From: Gerris lacustris
Lineage: Eukaryota > Arthropoda > Insecta > Hemiptera > Gerridae
Assembly: GCA_951217055.1 (NCBI GenBank)
Contig: OX578276.1
Span: 70,316,144-70,380,143 of the forward strand
Direction of reading: 5' to 3'
DNA length: 64,000 bases
Of this stretch, positions 31,348-42,998 are shown piece by piece (the first letter of the stretch is position 1; every line of letters starts with the position of its first letter). The notes under the pieces were generated by a model. The model saw only the letters and a list, made by a program, of their open reading frames with translations, was not told the origin of the DNA and ran no database searches. The position numbers and the translations under genes are program-made.

Positions 31348-31830
31348 TTTATTTTGCTTCTGAGCTTACCGAAGGTAACGAAAGCATTGTGATAATTTTG
31401 TTTCAACTTCATGGAACTTTTGTGTCCTCATGTCTGTCTGTCTACCCGTCAAAATGTTTGCCAACCACCGTTTTATCTTAGATAACTACTCGTTCTGAAT
31501 AATGAAATTTAGATGGTAGGTCCTTATTACACAATGTGGGTCATATATTAATTTCAACTTTATTGTTTATATTAACATTAATATCTTTAAAAGTACCCAT
31601 CCGATTATAAAGAAATTTGGATGATTTGTTAAAAGTAGCCCACAGATGGTCCATATAAATTATAAGAATCTATGTAAATTTAATATTGCTTAAAAATAAG
31701 TACGACCCCACTGGGAAATGAAACCGTTCCAAATCTCATGTAACAATTCGTCTAGCAGGACGTGAGGAAGCTATGTATGTACCACACAAATTTGTCAGAC
31801 TATTTCTAAATTTTGGTCAATTTCGATATT
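31348..31830. repeat. Dispersed repeat, copy c
   Basis: Head TTTGCTTCTGAGCTTACCG, then GTCTGTCTGTC, AAATTTAGATGGTAGG and, near 31756, GTGAGGAAGCTATG followed by ACCACACAAATTTG. This is the same order as at 2540-3330. Confidence 0.55.
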
Positions 31831-32756
31831 TATTTAATGTTATTGCAGTCATTAATTATTTTAATAATTAATCTATTTATTTCTAATCGTAATAAATGGC
31901 TATTTATACATATTTTTTTATTATATATAAAGTCAGTGAAATGTTAATACTATTTATGTCCGAATGGAAGAATCAGTAGGGGTTTATTTGTTTATTTACT
32001 AATTAAGCAGATTTTTTTAAAAAATAGAATAACTATAATTATTTAAAAAGATAAGGGGAAAGATAAACGGCAGAGAAAGGGAGAAGGGACAAGGACGGTT
32101 GCACCTGGAATGTGCTATTGATCGAGCCGTGGCTGCGGCAGCACGCTCCGAGATATACGAACCGTCTCTAGGCAACCGACCGCCACAGAACGACCTGACC
32201 CGCGCACTTCCGTCAACATTATGCCTGTGCCTGCCATCACGCTTCGTTTTTCGTTGCTCCAACGCAATCCACAAATAACCCCAAAAAATCTTATACCATT
32301 TTAATTTAACATTTTTAAAATATGGAACGATTGGTAATGGTTTTAAATTTTTCCTCCAGCAAAAGGACAACATTAAAGTAAAATATTAGAACAATGAAAA
32401 AATCTACTTTTAGACAACAGACCATATCTATCTCTTACAAAAAACTAACTATATGTGTAGTCAGTTTGTAACTACTAACTTTATTAATTTATAAAACCTA
32501 TCTAGATATCCGGACCTTAGCTCTGGGGAACAACATAGCCAACAGTAGCTCCAATCCATATTTCATCAAAATATTATAATAACATAATCCTTCCTATGAT
32601 GTCAACCGCATCATCCAGATTTACCTAAAAGTTCACTTTGTCCAAGTAACTTTGTATTTACTTTGTACAATTAATTACTAAGGTTTTTTTTTATTATTAC
32701 AATTATTTATTTGTAATTAATAGTATTTGAGGCATTGACTTTTTCCACTATGAGGG
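31831..32756. other. Gene-free stretch with a GC-rich island
   Basis: 32070-32280 is clearly more GC-rich than its surroundings (CGCGCACTTCCGTCAAC and similar). A 118-codon minus frame crosses it (32373-32017) but has no recognisable domain. It may be a repeat or promoter remnant; unresolved. Confidence 0.4.
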
Positions 32757-32768
32757 CACTATCTAGTT

Positions 32769-33118
32769 AGATCAGCAATGTAATACCGTGCAAGAAGCTG
32801 CACATTATTTTGTGAGTGAGAGACGCTAAGGGATGTGCCACGCACGTGTGGCACATAGGAACTGTTCTAAACATTCGACATTAAGTCAATAAGATGTTGG
32901 CTCGGCATTACGCCATGTCTTGCATCGTTTCGTCGCGTTCGACTTATCGGGGGCTCGACGATGCCCATCTCGTCGGGCCCCTGGTGAAACGATGCAGGAC
33001 ATGGCGTAATGCCGAGCCAACATCTTGTTGACTTAATGTCGGATGTAACAGTTCCTATATGTGCCACACACTTGCGTGGCACATCTCTTGGTGTCTCTCA
33101 CTCTCAAAAAAATTGTGT
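32769..33118. mobile_element. Palindromic hairpin element, copy 1
   Basis: Arms of about 145 bases (32816-32960 and 32970-33110) share TGTGCCACGC, GGCACATAGGAACTGTT, AAGATGTTGGCTCGGCATTA and CGCCATGTC in mirror orientation. Immediate flanks are the 12 bp direct repeat CACTATCTAGTT at 32757-32768 and 33119-33130. The element opens GTAATACCGTG and closes AATTGTGT, as in the copy at 45.7 kb. The 71-codon frame across it is an artefact. Confidence 0.8.
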
Positions 33119-33318
33119 CACTATCTAGTTCTTCGCGTTCAAAGTTCGCCAACCCTGCAGCTAATTATTCTTTTTCCTCGTGTGACGACTGATCTGAAAT
33201 TTTATTAGCTCTATCTCTGACTAGAGCTCATTTAAAATCTAATAACAAGACAGAAGAATAAATATTTTATTCTCTCGGCCATCAGAGGATATTATTAAAT
33301 AAACTGAATAATGTCAGG

Positions 33319-33553
33319 TGGATATTGAGACGAAGGTGTCGCAGGGTACGGCAGCGCAGTTATTTTGAACCACAGAAATATACGAGACAGCACGAATGGA
33401 GACGCTAGATCCACAAGTGTCTAGCAGACCACGATGTGGCCGTAGCCGTATATGTGGCTCAGTACTGCTCTGCATCTTAATTTGCATGGTTTCTTATACA
33501 TCTGGTGATTCAAAAAAACTGCCCTACCCTGCGTCGCCTGCATCTCAATGTGC
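33319..33553. mobile_element. Small MITE with 33 bp inverted ends
   Basis: GATATTGAGACGAAGG and GTCGCAGGGTACGGCAG on the left face CTGCCCTACCCTGCGTCGCC and TGCATCTCAATGT on the right. A 60-codon frame (33396-33578) with a hydrophobic middle overlaps it, but nothing supports it as a gene. Superfamily not recognised. Confidence 0.65.
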
Positions 33554-33691
33554 GCCCAGATTAAACATCGTTAAGTGAAATTGGTATTTAATGTAAAACT
33601 ACAAAAAAATATGTTGGTAGGTTTGCCATTAAATGACTAATAATAATAACTATTAACTTGACTATTGATTTACTTGACTCTTTAATAATAA

Positions 33692-33907
33692 TGTGGCAAC
33701 ACTGTTTGTATGCGTGTGGTGTGTGTCTGTGTAGTAGTATAGTTTGTATTGTTTTGAGTCCTGAGCCGTGAGCCGTGTAGAGTTCTAGAGTCGAGTCGTG
33801 AGAAAGAGACCATTTAACAAGTGTTCAATTCATTTTATTGTTTTGTGATCAGTTTGTTTAATAAAAGTTATATTAAAGGGCTGTTTGATTTATTACACGC
33901 CACTACA
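33692..33907 (+). mobile_element. Solo LTR, probably Bel/Pao type
   Basis: It begins TGTGGCAACACTG and ends CACGCCACTACA, 216 bp, with the 4 bp direct repeat ATAA on each side (33688-33691 and 33908-33911). A polyadenylation-like AATAAA lies near 33860. The TGTGGC start is common in Bel/Pao LTRs, but no internal region adjoins it, so it is a recombined solo LTR. Class is inference. Confidence 0.65.
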
Positions 33908-34214
33908 ATAATACATTTTACTTCTAAGAGTAAAATGTAAAAATGTAAAAAAAAAGTTCAACCAAACTCATCGAACAATCTTCATTGATGGTTCCATTTT
34001 AAATGAAGTTGCCAAGAATATGCTTTAGGATTGACTAACAAAGGGTTCGTAAGCAATTCAACACATCGGACGAATTCGTAACCAGCATAACTGGCCTAAC
34101 CGTTTCAAAATGGCGGTAATTTAAAAGTTTGCTTTAACTATTATATTTTAACCATTTATTATTTATTATTGAAAAATATAAACTTAAAGTTCAAGAACCT
34201 TGTTATTATATATG

Positions 34215-34402
34215 ATGAATTGAGATGTGATGGACGTTATTAGGTGTGGATAAATTAACAGTTTAATTTATATTACTTTATGTTTGTTCTAGTTTATTAA
34301 ACTGACTGAAGATGACCTTTTAGGGTCGAAACGTTTTAGTAATATGAATTTAACTGTTAATAATTTATTCACACCTAATAACGTCCATCACATCTCAATT
34401 CA
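34215..34402. mobile_element. Palindromic element with hammerhead-like centre
   Basis: Arms of about 60 bases: TGAATTGAGATGTGATGG and ACGTTATTAGGTGTGGATAA on the left, their inverses on the right up to 34402, extending inwards through ATATTACT and AGTAATAT. The 60-base centre holds the ribozyme-like motif at 34301-34340. It is non-coding. Confidence 0.75.
34301..34340 (+). ncRNA. Hammerhead ribozyme-like motif with consensus core
   Basis: Stem I ACUGA (34301-34305) pairs with UUAGU (34336-34340). The core CUGAAGA (34306-34312) fits CUGANGA. Stem II GACC/GGUC (34314-34317 and 34324-34327) closes a six-base loop. GAAA is at 34328-34331, and C plus GUU (34332-34335) gives a two-pair self-complementary stem III and a permitted NUH site. 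One unpaired U at 34313 precedes stem II and is the main departure. Motifs with minimal stem III are known from Penelope-like retroelements and can act as dimers. Confidence 0.5.
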
Positions 34403-34599
34403 CCGTTTATTATTATAACGCTGAACAAGTGTCTAGGTCAAATCGCTCCCAAAATATTACCTTTTTAAGATTTTTTTTTAGGGGGATGGAGGGGGAGGAA
34501 TAAGAGCGTAATAGATAATAAATTAAGAAAATCGAAAATGCTTGCGGAAAATGTAGAAATGTAGGAAGAAAAGTCACAGTTGTTCCACGGAGTTTCTTA

Positions 34600-34930
34600 A
34601 TAAAAGAGCAGTGAAATAAGGGAAAAGTAAATAAGATCCTTAGTCCTTTGTTATTAGTCTTAGTCATGGATAATGTCATAAAAAATTGCAAGTTAGGACT
34701 TAAGGAGTTTTGAGAGGAGCCCTGAAGACAGAGAGGGGGTAGAAATTGAAGTATGTATTTGCATACGTTTATGATTTAATTCTTATCGCAGGCAGCCAGG
34801 AGAAGTACAACTTAAACCTAACAACTTTAGACCTGGAAATAAGCGAAGTTTAGCCTCAACAAAATCAAAACAATGATTATCTCATGACAATCCAAACAGC
34901 ATTCAATTAGAGCCAATGGGAAATTATTAA
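34600..34930 (+). pseudogene. Second RTE-like LINE relic, 5' part
   Basis: ILSPLLLVLVMDNVIKNCK (from 34636) matches the RQGD-SP box region of the LINE at 7.3 kb, and VFAYVYDLILIAGSQE (from 34755) is the altered catalytic box (YADD to YVYD). Stops and shifts are frequent. It is interrupted at a TTAA by the piggyBac-like element. Confidence 0.7.
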
Positions 34931-35543
34931 CCTTCGGGCGGGCGCGTGATAGTGGTTAGCAGCAGCGGGCGCGCGGCGGCATTTACACCGCTTTTGTTTC
35001 CTTCCATATTTAATGCTTGTAGGTCCTTGTTTTTGTGGAAATTAGTTTCCTCGATAGGTAATTACAATAAAACATTCATTTCGAATTAATAAAAAATTAT
35101 TGAACACTTCTTTTTAAAAAACAAATTACACTTGCGCATGTAGGTAACATTTTTTCAGGATTGTCATAAAAAAGTACAAACGCAACTTCTAACACTTTCT
35201 CTCCTATCCTGGTATTGTAATAAATATGTATATGTAATTAGAAAATATAACTCTTTTAAAATGATCAAATTCTTTTGCATAAGAATACAGTAAACAACAA
35301 AAATATCTCTAATATTTACACCATTACACCGTACTAACGTGTGTACTATAGAGCTTGTCGATGTTCAAACTAAAGTGAGGGCGACCCGATCATGTTCCGG
35401 GTATACCGATGGCTTTATTAAACCTAGGAAATAGTTATTGGAGAATACCCAGAAGAGCTGATTAGCTGGAATACTGTAAAATCAAAGGGGGCGTGTTTTT
35501 TCGAAAAGACGGTGTAAATGCCGCACGCGCGCCCGCCCGAAGG
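34931..35543. mobile_element. piggyBac-like MITE with TTAA duplication
   Basis: TTAA at 34927-34930 and 35544-35547 flank CCTTCGGGCGGGCGCG and its exact inverse. A second inner inverted segment, GGCATTTACACCG, occurs on both sides. The 613 bp element has no transposase. The TTAA target and terminal CC are diagnostic of piggyBac-type transposition. It interrupts the LINE relic. Confidence 0.88.
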
Positions 35544-35880
35544 TTAAGCAGGTTGAAGAATTTCCATACTTAGAAGTTTCTAGTAGTCAGGATATAAATT
35601 ACGCTTAAAAATTAAATAAAAACATATTTAATGCTGTAAACCATAAATTTTTCTAAAAAAGAAAGACGGTTCAGAAAAGACGAAACTAATTACAGATAAA
35701 TCAATTTAAACCCTCCTATTAACAAATGGATGTGAATCATAGGTACTAACCTTAAGAAAAAGAGAGTCGTAAACAAGCGGCTGAGATAAGGTACCACAGG
35801 GATGTTGCTGGAAAAACTATGAGGAATCGAGTTAAATACACCACGATCCAAGCCATCAGAGAGACGATAAAAATAAATAA
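35544..35880 (+). pseudogene. Second RTE-like LINE relic, 3' part
   Basis: QVEEFPYLEVSSSQD (from about 35549), matching the FKYLGVVLS box, then RDVAGKTMRNRVKYTTI (from about 35801), which corresponds to LAGKALMDRVRNQTI in the LINE at 9.4 kb. The intervening part is shifted and broken. Confidence 0.7.
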
Positions 35881-37689
35881 ACTGAAAATACATTGTTATG
35901 TGATTGGTGGTTGTTGTCAAACTGCAATAAAGAATGTTAAATGCATAAAGGTTATAACTATATTTAAAAATAATAAAATATGCAATTTTCAGTACAACAT
36001 AATAAAATTTGTTTCTTAGTTTTAATCTTTCTTAAGTTATACAGTTTCATAATAACTGAAGTATAATAAAATAAATTTAATACCATTAAAACGTAATAAG
36101 ACTACTGGAATAAGAAAGTTCCTGATTGCTACCTATCTGGAATAATATTATATGAAGGTACTTCCGTTAAATATACTTGTTTACATGTCATAATAAATGA
36201 AAGAAAGGAATTGATGTACTGGACGCGAGTTGAATTTTCAAGACTATAGAAACCTCTCTCTTTAAAATAATCGATCTTCACTGGCTCTTCACTAAGATGA
36301 AACCTACATTAAAATTTACATTAGCTCAACAACAACCTCTTACTCAATTTGTAATTATAGTGAAAACGTTTTCTTCAATTACACAAATCTTTTGTTCACG
36401 ATACGCAAATAATATTATTTAACTCTTTGACAATGTATTAGGATTTGTTTTATTTTTCTTACAATCTATATTTTCAAAACTTCTTTACTACTGCATAAAT
36501 TTGCGTTGCTTTCAAAATAACGCTATTTTTATAATTAGTTAGAAGGCTAAGTGCCAATTTCAAAGTTCACTGAACCGAAGAAGTTAAAAAGGCATGAAAA
36601 AGGGCTTTTTTCGATGGTGGTGATAGGTGGCTTCACCTTAATAAACCTATTGTGAAGAAAAGGTAGTTTACTTCTTTACAGGTAATTTAGTTGATCTAGT
36701 GATTTTTTGTCCAAACATAAAAAAGTATCTTCATAAAAAAAAACCTTTTTATGAAAAAAGGTTTAAAATTTTTTTTTTTAAAAAAACGACATTTAAAAGC
36801 TTCCGCAAGATCTCAACAATTATTACTTTTTCAAATTCAGGGAAAAAAAATATTTTGACAATATATTTTTATAAAATAACATAACATTTCATTTTATAAA
36901 TAGCGGAGGGGGGGGGGGGGGGGGATTTTAAGGAATTTTCTCATGTTCATGCTATAAAGAAATTTAGAATGCTAACAAAAACAAATGATAATGAATACTT
37001 TTTTCAATTTTGTTCCAAAATTAGGTCCAGTTTCCTCTTGTGTGATTTTAGATAATTGTACTTTTTAGCTAAGCGGTAGATTTTGGAAGAAAAATGCAAT
37101 AGTATAAATCTTTATTTAAAAACAAGCAGAAGAATTTATTAAGAGTGACATTTTGAAAATTGAATTTATTTGGTCTTTACCACCATTATTTTGGACAGTA
37201 TCAATGAATATCATAAAGAACTGTGGTTCAGAATCGCAAAAAACGCTTGAATATTAAAGTTTAGATATTTTACTGAAAATAAAATTGAATATTTACAAAT
37301 CAAACTATGAGCTAACACAAGAAAATATATAATACTTATTTTTGTGTAGCATCACAAGTTATTAATAATTCTAATAGTTGCACGTAATTAGAAAACAACT
37401 ATCTCAAAAACCTTAAGGATAAAAAAGAATTGAAGAAAAGATCATTCAAATGTATTGCCTCAGCAAAAATTTTCAATTCTATTTATAAATTCTCTTGAAT
37501 GGTTTTGAGCTTGCTAAAAAGTATAATATTGATAATAGATAATTTTTTCCTTTAGCTTATCCCTGGAGTTCCATAATATTTGATTACATATTTAAATTCA
37601 GGGTAAAAAACTATTTTTGAAATTAAAATTTAATATTTCCGATAAAACTAAAATGTAATATTAATAAGATTTTACATTCTCATATGCGT
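35881..37689. other. Gene-free, very AT-rich stretch
   Basis: No gene is supported. A G17 tract lies at 36908-36924, and there are many A and T homopolymers (36720-36860). Confidence 0.5.
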
Positions 37690-37760
37690 AGTATATTGTA
37701 TGAAGAGAAAGTACTGTGATGGCGTGAAAGTTTGATTTTGATGGATTTAAAAAAGTTGTT
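37690..37760 (-). repeat. Terminal scrap of the 600 bp family (copy H)
   Basis: GAAGAGAAAGTACTGTGATGG and TTTTGATGGATTTAAA match the end of the family as seen at 46.98 kb. Confidence 0.5.
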
Positions 37761-37989
37761 TTCTATGTAGGTAGCATGTTATGGTTATAAAGTTTTTGAA
37801 ATGTAAAAATGGTTCAAATTTAATCATGTCAAAGAATAAATTTTTTTTTATATACAGTAGACGCCTCTTAAAGGGATGATCACTTTTGGACCCAGACAAA
37901 GTTATAACATTAACCGACTAATAATAAGCAAAAGTTACCACAGGAGAAAGTAAGACCCAAAACCAAACTTAATACCTGCACTGAGTGAA

Positions 37990-38880
37990 GTTTGATTTTG
38001 GATGAAAAGAGAGGTAATATAGCCTTTATCAACTAAGACAGAAGGACAGCTCCGTATAGATCCAGATGAGGGACTGATAACGTCTTTAGTGGTGCTACAC
38101 GGGATTTAGCTATCACAAGGTGAGTAGAGGTAGAGTTCTAAGAGGAGACGTGTAAGTAAACAACAGCTGCATAACCCCGTTCACTTGCGTCAGAGAAACC
38201 GATGAGTTGATAAATAGAGTCATCATATACGTAGGAGAGTCTGGAAATTTTTACAAGAGATAAAGATGGAAACTGTTCAACAAACTTACTCCAAACAGCT
38301 TGAAGTTCTTTGGGAATGGGTTCAATCTATAGATGGAAACAGGATCAGCTGTAGAATATCTCCAAAGAATATTCTGATGAGGCTTCTTCTGGTAAGACCC
38401 ATATTTGGCCATACATCTTCTTGATGTCGCCAATCTTATGAATCCTGAAACTTGTGATAATCGTCAAAATGTTTCCCTGTACTTTAGGACCTTTATAGAG
38501 AATATCGTTAAACGATATACCAGATTCAGAGGGAGCTGATCCGTTAAAAACCACACGGACCGAGGTGAGACAAGAGGGGTTAAAAACGGTGTGACGAGGA
38601 AAGGCATAAAGAGGTGGAGAGGTTGTTTTTTATCATGTGACCGGTTTGTTTATAGTCACGCATGAAATCGTGGTAAGTTTGCCTCAGTTTAGGATTTTTA
38701 GCAAACCTACTGCTGAGTAAACAGCGGAATGCGTATCCGAAGGAACCTCCCAGAGGAGGTTTAAGAAGAAAGGGGACGACATAGTGACCGTCGTGTGATC
38801 GTCTATACTTAGATAAAAATACATCTTCACAGAGAGAAGCTTCAGGATCTGGAATGATGTAAAAAAAAACAGATGAAAAA
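37990..38880 (-). pseudogene. Bel/Pao retrotransposon pol remnant
   Basis: On the minus strand: SLCEDVFLSKYRRSHDGHY, then FLLKPPLGGSFGYAF and FMRDYKQTGHM (linker before the polymerase, 38860-38640); TSVRVVFNGSAPSESG and FNDILYKGPKVQG (38560-38470); KIGDIKKMYGQIWVLPEE (first catalytic-aspartate box, near 38420). Then comes a deletion that removes the YVDD region. It resumes at ELQAVWSKFVEQFPSL and LIGFSDASERGYAAVVYL (RNase H region near 38180), then AKSRVAPLKTLSVPHLDL (near 38100). Several frames are needed. No LTRs adjoin it. Confidence 0.8.
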
Positions 38881-38905
38881 AAGGGGGAGGGGATGTATTG
38901 TGGGC

Positions 38906-39275
38906 TTTTTTTTTTTTCCGGGGGGGCTTTTACACCCGAAGACGCAGGCCATTTAGGTGGGCCCATTGAACAAACCCGGGTTAGGAACCATAATCTTCAC
39001 ACACTCGTGTGAAGATGTGGTCGTTAACCACGACTCCCCTCCTGGTTGTATTACAACCAGCAGTGCCATAATCGTGGTTTCCAGGCCGAAACCTGATGGC
39101 GCCACTCTTTCGAGGAGCTTCCCATTTGTTTAAACAATGCTGGGTAACATTGAGTGGGGAGCCCGGTCCGGGAATCGAACCCAGAGCTGCGGTCACCTTC
39201 TGACCCTGCTCGATGCTGCTTAACTTGCCTTATCGCAAGGCAAGCGCTCTAGCCTCCGAGCTATCCAGGCCCCCC
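38906..39275 (-). mobile_element. tRNA-derived SINE
   Basis: The minus-strand head GGATAGCTCGGAGG and CTAGAGCG is a classical tRNA D-arm and polymerase III A box (39245-39263). GGTTCGATTCC is the B box (plus 39171-39181). The two boxes are about 65 bases apart, longer than in a normal tRNA, so this is a SINE or tRNA relic, not a functional tRNA. The body runs about 260 more bases and ends in an A12 tail (plus-strand T run 38906-38917). It is inserted against the Bel/Pao relic. Confidence 0.75.
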
Positions 39276-42200
39276 TATAAGGTGGGTTTAGCATAATCAC
39301 AGACAATTAAGCAGTCTGGTTTTCTTTTTTCTTAAATTACTTCATATTAAATTCTATATTAACCATCACATGCTACACTACATAATAACAGTTATGGAGA
39401 CATTGTCTTATCATTATATTAAGTCTTATTAAAAAAAATATTAAAAGACAAATTTACTCTTGCATTTTTTCCCTAAAACCTTTACTTTGGCCGTAATTAA
39501 TCGTCAAAAATGCAAATTTTGTAATTTCAACTGGCCGCCATTTTGAAACGGCGAAAGATAAAAAGCTCTGGTTTGCGGCAAATGTTTTCATTTTTCAAGG
39601 CCTTTCCAGATATGTATCACAGTATAGAGGTTCCAATTTTAAAGTTTAATCCAATGTGGCGGCAACCAAAATGGCGGGAAAATGGGTACCCACCATAAAA
39701 AGTAGATTTTTATGCATGATGAAGATTGCAACAACCCACAGTTTGATATCTCAAATATTAACGGAGATAATTAGCCGTTGCCGAACTTTTGCCACACCCT
39801 GTATATATAATAATCAAGTAAAATATAATTATTTTGGTAGAACAAGAATACGATTAATTTACATCCACACATTATAACCAATACCAAATAAACATCGCTT
39901 TCCCGGTAAATGTAGTTGCTGAGATTCGATTATTTTTTTAAATTAAATTTTGGAAGTAAGTTCAATAATAATTCAATTTTACCGTGAAACCCTGTAAAAA
40001 ACATGGGAGAGTTTAATGCGAGGCAGAGTTTTCTATTTTAATAAATAAGCATTTTTTGTCAGTTTAATATCTTTTATTTTTCATTTATTACAATAATTTG
40101 TTCAGAACTTTTAATGATTTGATCTTTATGCATAAATATTTCAAAATATATTGTTGAAAATCACACACTTTGTTATTTAATCATAACTTCATTATATGCG
40201 ACATTAGTTTCTCCTTTATATTATTAGGGAAAAGTATTGAGACATTTTTCATTCTTAAAGTTTATTGGAAAGATTAGAATATCTTGATGCTAAAAAGCAA
40301 GGCTTAAACTTAAGCCTGAAAAGCACGCAAATCAGCTATTACAACTGACATTTAACATAAAACCTATCTAAGAAAGAATAGGGGTCTTTTACTTTTTTAG
40401 AACTATCCAACACAATATGTTCTCAGGCCAAATGTCTATTATTAACTTACAAGTTTTTTTTGTCTACATGTAATTTTTTTTGCTATCTTTCTTTTTTTAA
40501 ATTATACTGCAAACTGCAAAGTTGAACTTTCATAACTATCTCATCACACTGATATCATTTGATGTAGCACAAGAGTTAATTGAGTTTGTTGATAAGAATA
40601 GCGAGTCTATTAGAGAGGCGTTTAAGTAGGTTAAATTATTAAAGGAATTCTCAAAGGAGTTACTTGCTGCATGGGCAACAGGTACAAAGCACACAGTTTT
40701 GCCTCTAGTTAATACTTCATAGTTCAAATCCAATGCCTATAAAGCTCTTTATATTCTATATGCTGTGTAACTATAACTGTTGTAGAAATTGTTTTATTAG
40801 TATAAAAGTAAAGTAATGTAATGCTCCAATTAGTAACTTAACCATCTATATTATAGGACCATTTTTAACAGTTTTTTAGAATACGTTTTACTTTTAAATC
40901 TTTTATATTAATTTCGATTCGGTTTGTTTTTCGGTGCCTGTTGTCTAAATCTTTGGAGGGTTAATTAACCCTTTTCAGTCATCAAAAATTGAGCTGGAAG
41001 AACTAGACTTTTATAGGGCAATGATGGAAGGTTATGATTATGTTAGGTCAAAAAGTACTAACCTCAACCTAAACTAACTATATAACCTTTCATCATTTTC
41101 CCTAAAATTGAAAAAAAAGAAAGTTTAACAAATAAGATTAAATTTATCGAGATGCTACAACCGAAATCGTTTTTGTAATGTAAAAAGCAACAGTTTAAAA
41201 AAACAAATTATATTGAATGCTTAATTAATTAATAAGTGGGGCATACATTGCAGATTTACCCCCACAATAATTAATATATTTGTCATCATTTTGAAAAGGA
41301 GGGGGAGGAGGAAGCACTAGGTCTTCAAACAAGGTATTTGTAATAACTGATAACAGGTTTTGGCTACTTAATAGTCTTCTTTAGATTCTAAATTAGTTTT
41401 TTACTGTTCACAATAACATGTTATCGAAGTGACACACAATGGATAATCAATTTATCAATATAAAATATAAGTTGAAAAGTATAAAAAGGGTTAGATATTT
41501 TCACTTCTTTTTAGGTAAAATTCTTTATTATACCTCAAACATTGGGGGGGGGGGGGGACGCGTCCTCCTGCATTAATATATATAATATTTATAATAAAAA
41601 CAGTTTTTATAGGCTAGTATTATTTTAACTTTCTTTAAATATCAATTTTTTATACAGCTATGAAAATGTTACAGCTATAAATTTCAGATACAGCTTTGAT
41701 AAAGTCATGAATAGTTGTCTCGTTTTATGGCCCTAGATATTTGGGATAATGTAGTTGCTAGGTATTAGCATTGTTTATGGTTACTAATTGATAATATGCA
41801 CACAGGTACAAAGCTCACTTACATCAATACAGTTACACTACATAACTTGATAGCGTCATCAAGACTGGCGGAGAGACTGTCTTATCCCAGTCTCTGGCTT
41901 TGTATGACTCATCACATTCTCATAACTTCGGTTATAAACTAACACTATTCATCGTTTTCAGACCTTATAATCTTTTGACAATTATTAAATATTTTATGAC
42001 CATGACATGTTGTAGGAAGTTTTCTCTTACCTCCTATAGGTGCCCACCAACAAATAATTTGAACCAAGATGACGGCCATATGTGTTCAAAGTAGAACTTG
42101 ACCATATCTCCGGAGCCAATTGCACAAAAATACTGAGATTTAAAATTTAGCTTCATTATATGATAAAGACAACTTAAGTAAAAATGTTTTCCGATCAGCC

Positions 42201-42409
42201 ATCTTAAATCAAGATGGCGATCGTATACTTATTAAAACCATGTCTCCCCTCTAACATAGTTATCACCACTTCATTGAAACGCTAAAATAAAATTATTGTA
42301 TTTGGTATGATAGTTTCTAAAATAATATTGATTCTTCCTAGAGTCTACCTCTGCTTTTCCCGGAGGGTTAACTTTTAAAACTGTTTTCTAGTAGTTAAAA
42401 CCAATTGCT
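39276..42409. other. Gene-free AT-rich stretch
   Basis: No gene is supported. 39520-39810 contains GCCGCCATTTTGAAACGGCG and CCAAAATGGCGGGAAAATGG and ends near GCCACACCCTGTAT, wording common in arthropod repeats. A G14 tract is at 41544-41557. Confidence 0.45.
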
Positions 42410-42568
42410 AATTAGGATAGGGAGGGGGAGGGATTCAGGAAACTCTGTGACATCCAGATAATCTTGTTTAGCAAAATAAATGTAATGTTTCTTGATAGTT
42501 GTTTATAAATCTATTAAATTAAAACAATACATATAAGTCACACAATCCGTAGTGAAGGACGAAGCTAG
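42410..42568 (+). mobile_element. Degenerate Helitron 3' end
   Basis: Follows the 3' terminal region of the Helitron at 13.5 kb: GGGAGGGGGAGGGATTC, TTGATAGTTGTTTATAAA, then CAATCCGTAGTGAAGGACG and a final GCTAG at 42564-42568. The terminal hairpin is damaged. Confidence 0.55.
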
Positions 42569-42998
42569 CAGTTTAATACAAGATAGAGTTGAACATTTGT
42601 TCATAAAAATAATACCACATGTTAAAATTATTTATCAAATGTCATAGGTTTTTTACTTATTTAACGCAATGGAAAATAGTTTAATTGTTAGTGTGGTAAA
42701 CTGTATAAAGTGCATATCATCAATGTGGTCTGTTCAAAAAGGTCTGTTTAATGCATTAAGTGCATAGAGGTATAAAGAATAAAAATTAAATAAAAAAAAA
42801 CCTGCAATAGTGACTATACACTAAAGATTATTTGCAATAAATAATTAGTTCATTAGCATCAATAGTGAAGTAACCTTAAGGCCGCATAAATTTGCACTTG
42901 AGCCCACTTGAGTACACTTGAGTAAAAACAGTAACATAATAATTAAAATCCAGCTCTTTATCAGTACTCTCGATGAGTATTTTAAACATTATTTTGCT

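Noticed and set aside
32017..32373. 118-residue minus-strand frame over a GC-rich island
   Set aside because: No domain, low-complexity ends and no neighbouring exon signals; the open frame is expected from GC-rich sequence.
33396..33578. 60-residue frame with a hydrophobic middle (possible small secreted protein)
   Set aside because: It overlaps a MITE with clear inverted ends and has no homology I recognise, so it is most likely chance.
36699..36884. Lysine/phenylalanine-rich 61-residue frame
   Set aside because: A product of A/T homopolymers, with no conserved feature.
39171..39263. Functional tRNA gene
   Set aside because: A and B boxes are present but too far apart, and no proper cloverleaf or acceptor stem can be drawn; a SINE fits better.
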